NCBI GenBank assembly: GCA_027490255.1
Contig: JAIXYM010000109.1
Location: 1 to 51,036, forward strand
Length of the DNA: 51,036 nt
Direction of reading: 5' to 3'
Source of the DNA: Oxalobacteraceae bacterium
GTDB lineage: Bacteria; Pseudomonadota; Gammaproteobacteria; Burkholderiales; Burkholderiaceae_D
Shown here: piece after piece, positions 50,688-51,036 of the stretch
Position numbering within the stretch: position 1 is the first letter of the stretch
Layout: every line of letters starts with the position of its first letter
Program-made: the position numbers and the translations under genes
The notes under the pieces: model-generated
Told to the model about the DNA's origin: nothing
Database searches by the model: none
Seen by the model: only the letters and a program-made list of their open reading frames with translations

Positions 50688-51036
50688 ATGAACTTGCGTC
50701 TTTGGCAGCGTTGCGCTGTTGTGCTGCTCGCATTTGCCTTGTCCAGCTGCGGTCTGGTGCGCACCGGCTATGACCAGCTGGATACGCTCGCTTACTGGTG
50801 GATGGACCGTTATCTGGATTTCAATGACTCGCAGAAGCGCGAAGTCAAAGCAGATCTGAAGGACTGGCATGCCTGGCATCGAAGCACGCAGTTGCCAGCC
50901 TATGCAGATTTTCTGGCCGAGCTCCAACAAATGGCAAAAGGTGATGTGAGTCCGCCCGCTGCTTGTGACGCCATCGTGAAAGCCAGGGACCAATTCGAGA
51001 CACTGGTGCTGCAAACTGCACCTCAGGCGGCTACAC
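50688..51036 (+). CDS. DUF6279-like lipoprotein (3' end outside window)
   Basis: From ATG 50688 the frame stays open to the window edge (116 codons). A signal peptide ends in the lipobox LSSC, after which the mature protein reads CGLVRTGYDQLDTLAYWW, then DRYLDFNDSQKREVKADL and WHAWHRSTQLPAYADFLAEL, the pattern of DUF6279 lipoproteins common in beta- and gamma-proteobacteria. Function unknown. The rest of the gene lies downstream of the window. No strong Shine-Dalgarno site is seen. Confidence 0.85.
   Translation, partial: MNLRLWQRCAVVLLAFALSSCGLVRTGYDQLDTLAYWWMDRYLDFNDSQKREVKADLKDWHAWHRSTQLPAYADFLAELQQMAKGDVSPPAACDAIVKARDQFETLVLQTAPQAAT

Overview
The window looks like a chromosomal stretch of a motile Gram-negative bacterium. 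LpxO, an OprM-like outer-membrane factor, lipoproteins with clear lipoboxes, a glutamate-type GltIJKL transporter and MotA/MotB with the usual proteobacterial motifs all fit a beta-proteobacterium, probably of the Burkholderiales. That assignment is an inference from gene content; there is no rRNA or marker gene here to fix it. No tRNA, rRNA, prophage, insertion sequence or CRISPR array was seen. Coding density is high and most gaps are short.

Layout. 1-5.8 kb: an incomplete unknown gene, a DCC-family thiol protein, an HTTM-like membrane protein coupled to a small membrane-anchored protein, the lipid A hydroxylase LpxO, a lipoprotein, an adhesin-E-like secreted protein, a Rossmann methyltransferase-like protein and a periplasmic alpha carbonic anhydrase. 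5.9-9.5 kb: two unknown genes divergent from a ParA-type ATPase, then a Pro/Ala-rich secreted protein coupled to motB. 9.7-14.6 kb: gamma-glutamyltransferase followed by gltIJKL, which together suggest release of glutamate from glutathione in the periplasm and its uptake. motA lies alone at 16 kb and ends in a strong terminator. 17.1-20.2 kb: a methyltransferase, a beta-hydroxyacid dehydrogenase and a class III aminotransferase in one operon of unknown pathway. 20.2-21.8 kb: small genes, including one with a sigma-54-like promoter and its own terminator, and an MNT gene beside a decayed HEPN toxin gene.

21.9-27.6 kb is a three-gene RND efflux operon. 27.6-30.9 kb holds a caspase-like lipoprotein coupled to an SDR. 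31.5-33.5 kb is a divergent LysR regulator/SbtA bicarbonate transporter pair with a palindromic operator candidate. A 110-bp imperfect inverted repeat that can fold into a three-way junction follows sbtA. 34.7-38.1 kb, on the minus strand, is SDR - RuBisCO-like protein - DUF1537 kinase, a likely sugar-acid catabolic route related to 3-oxo-isoapionate breakdown. 38.4-43.2 kb: a SUMF1-domain protein, an MBOAT/SGNH O-acylation pair, an alpha/beta hydrolase and a small secreted protein. 43.6-50.7 kb: NIPSNAP, a Liv-type ABC importer, an amidase and a class II aldolase in one operon, followed by the start of a DUF6279 lipoprotein.

The best candidates for something undescribed are the RuBisCO-like pathway, the ParA/coiled-coil/stator neighbourhood, the caspase-SDR pair, the 110-bp palindromic element and the sigma-54-like small gene. 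Four short tandem-repeat arrays with periods of 14, 15, 8 and 27 bp sit at gene ends or in promoter regions.
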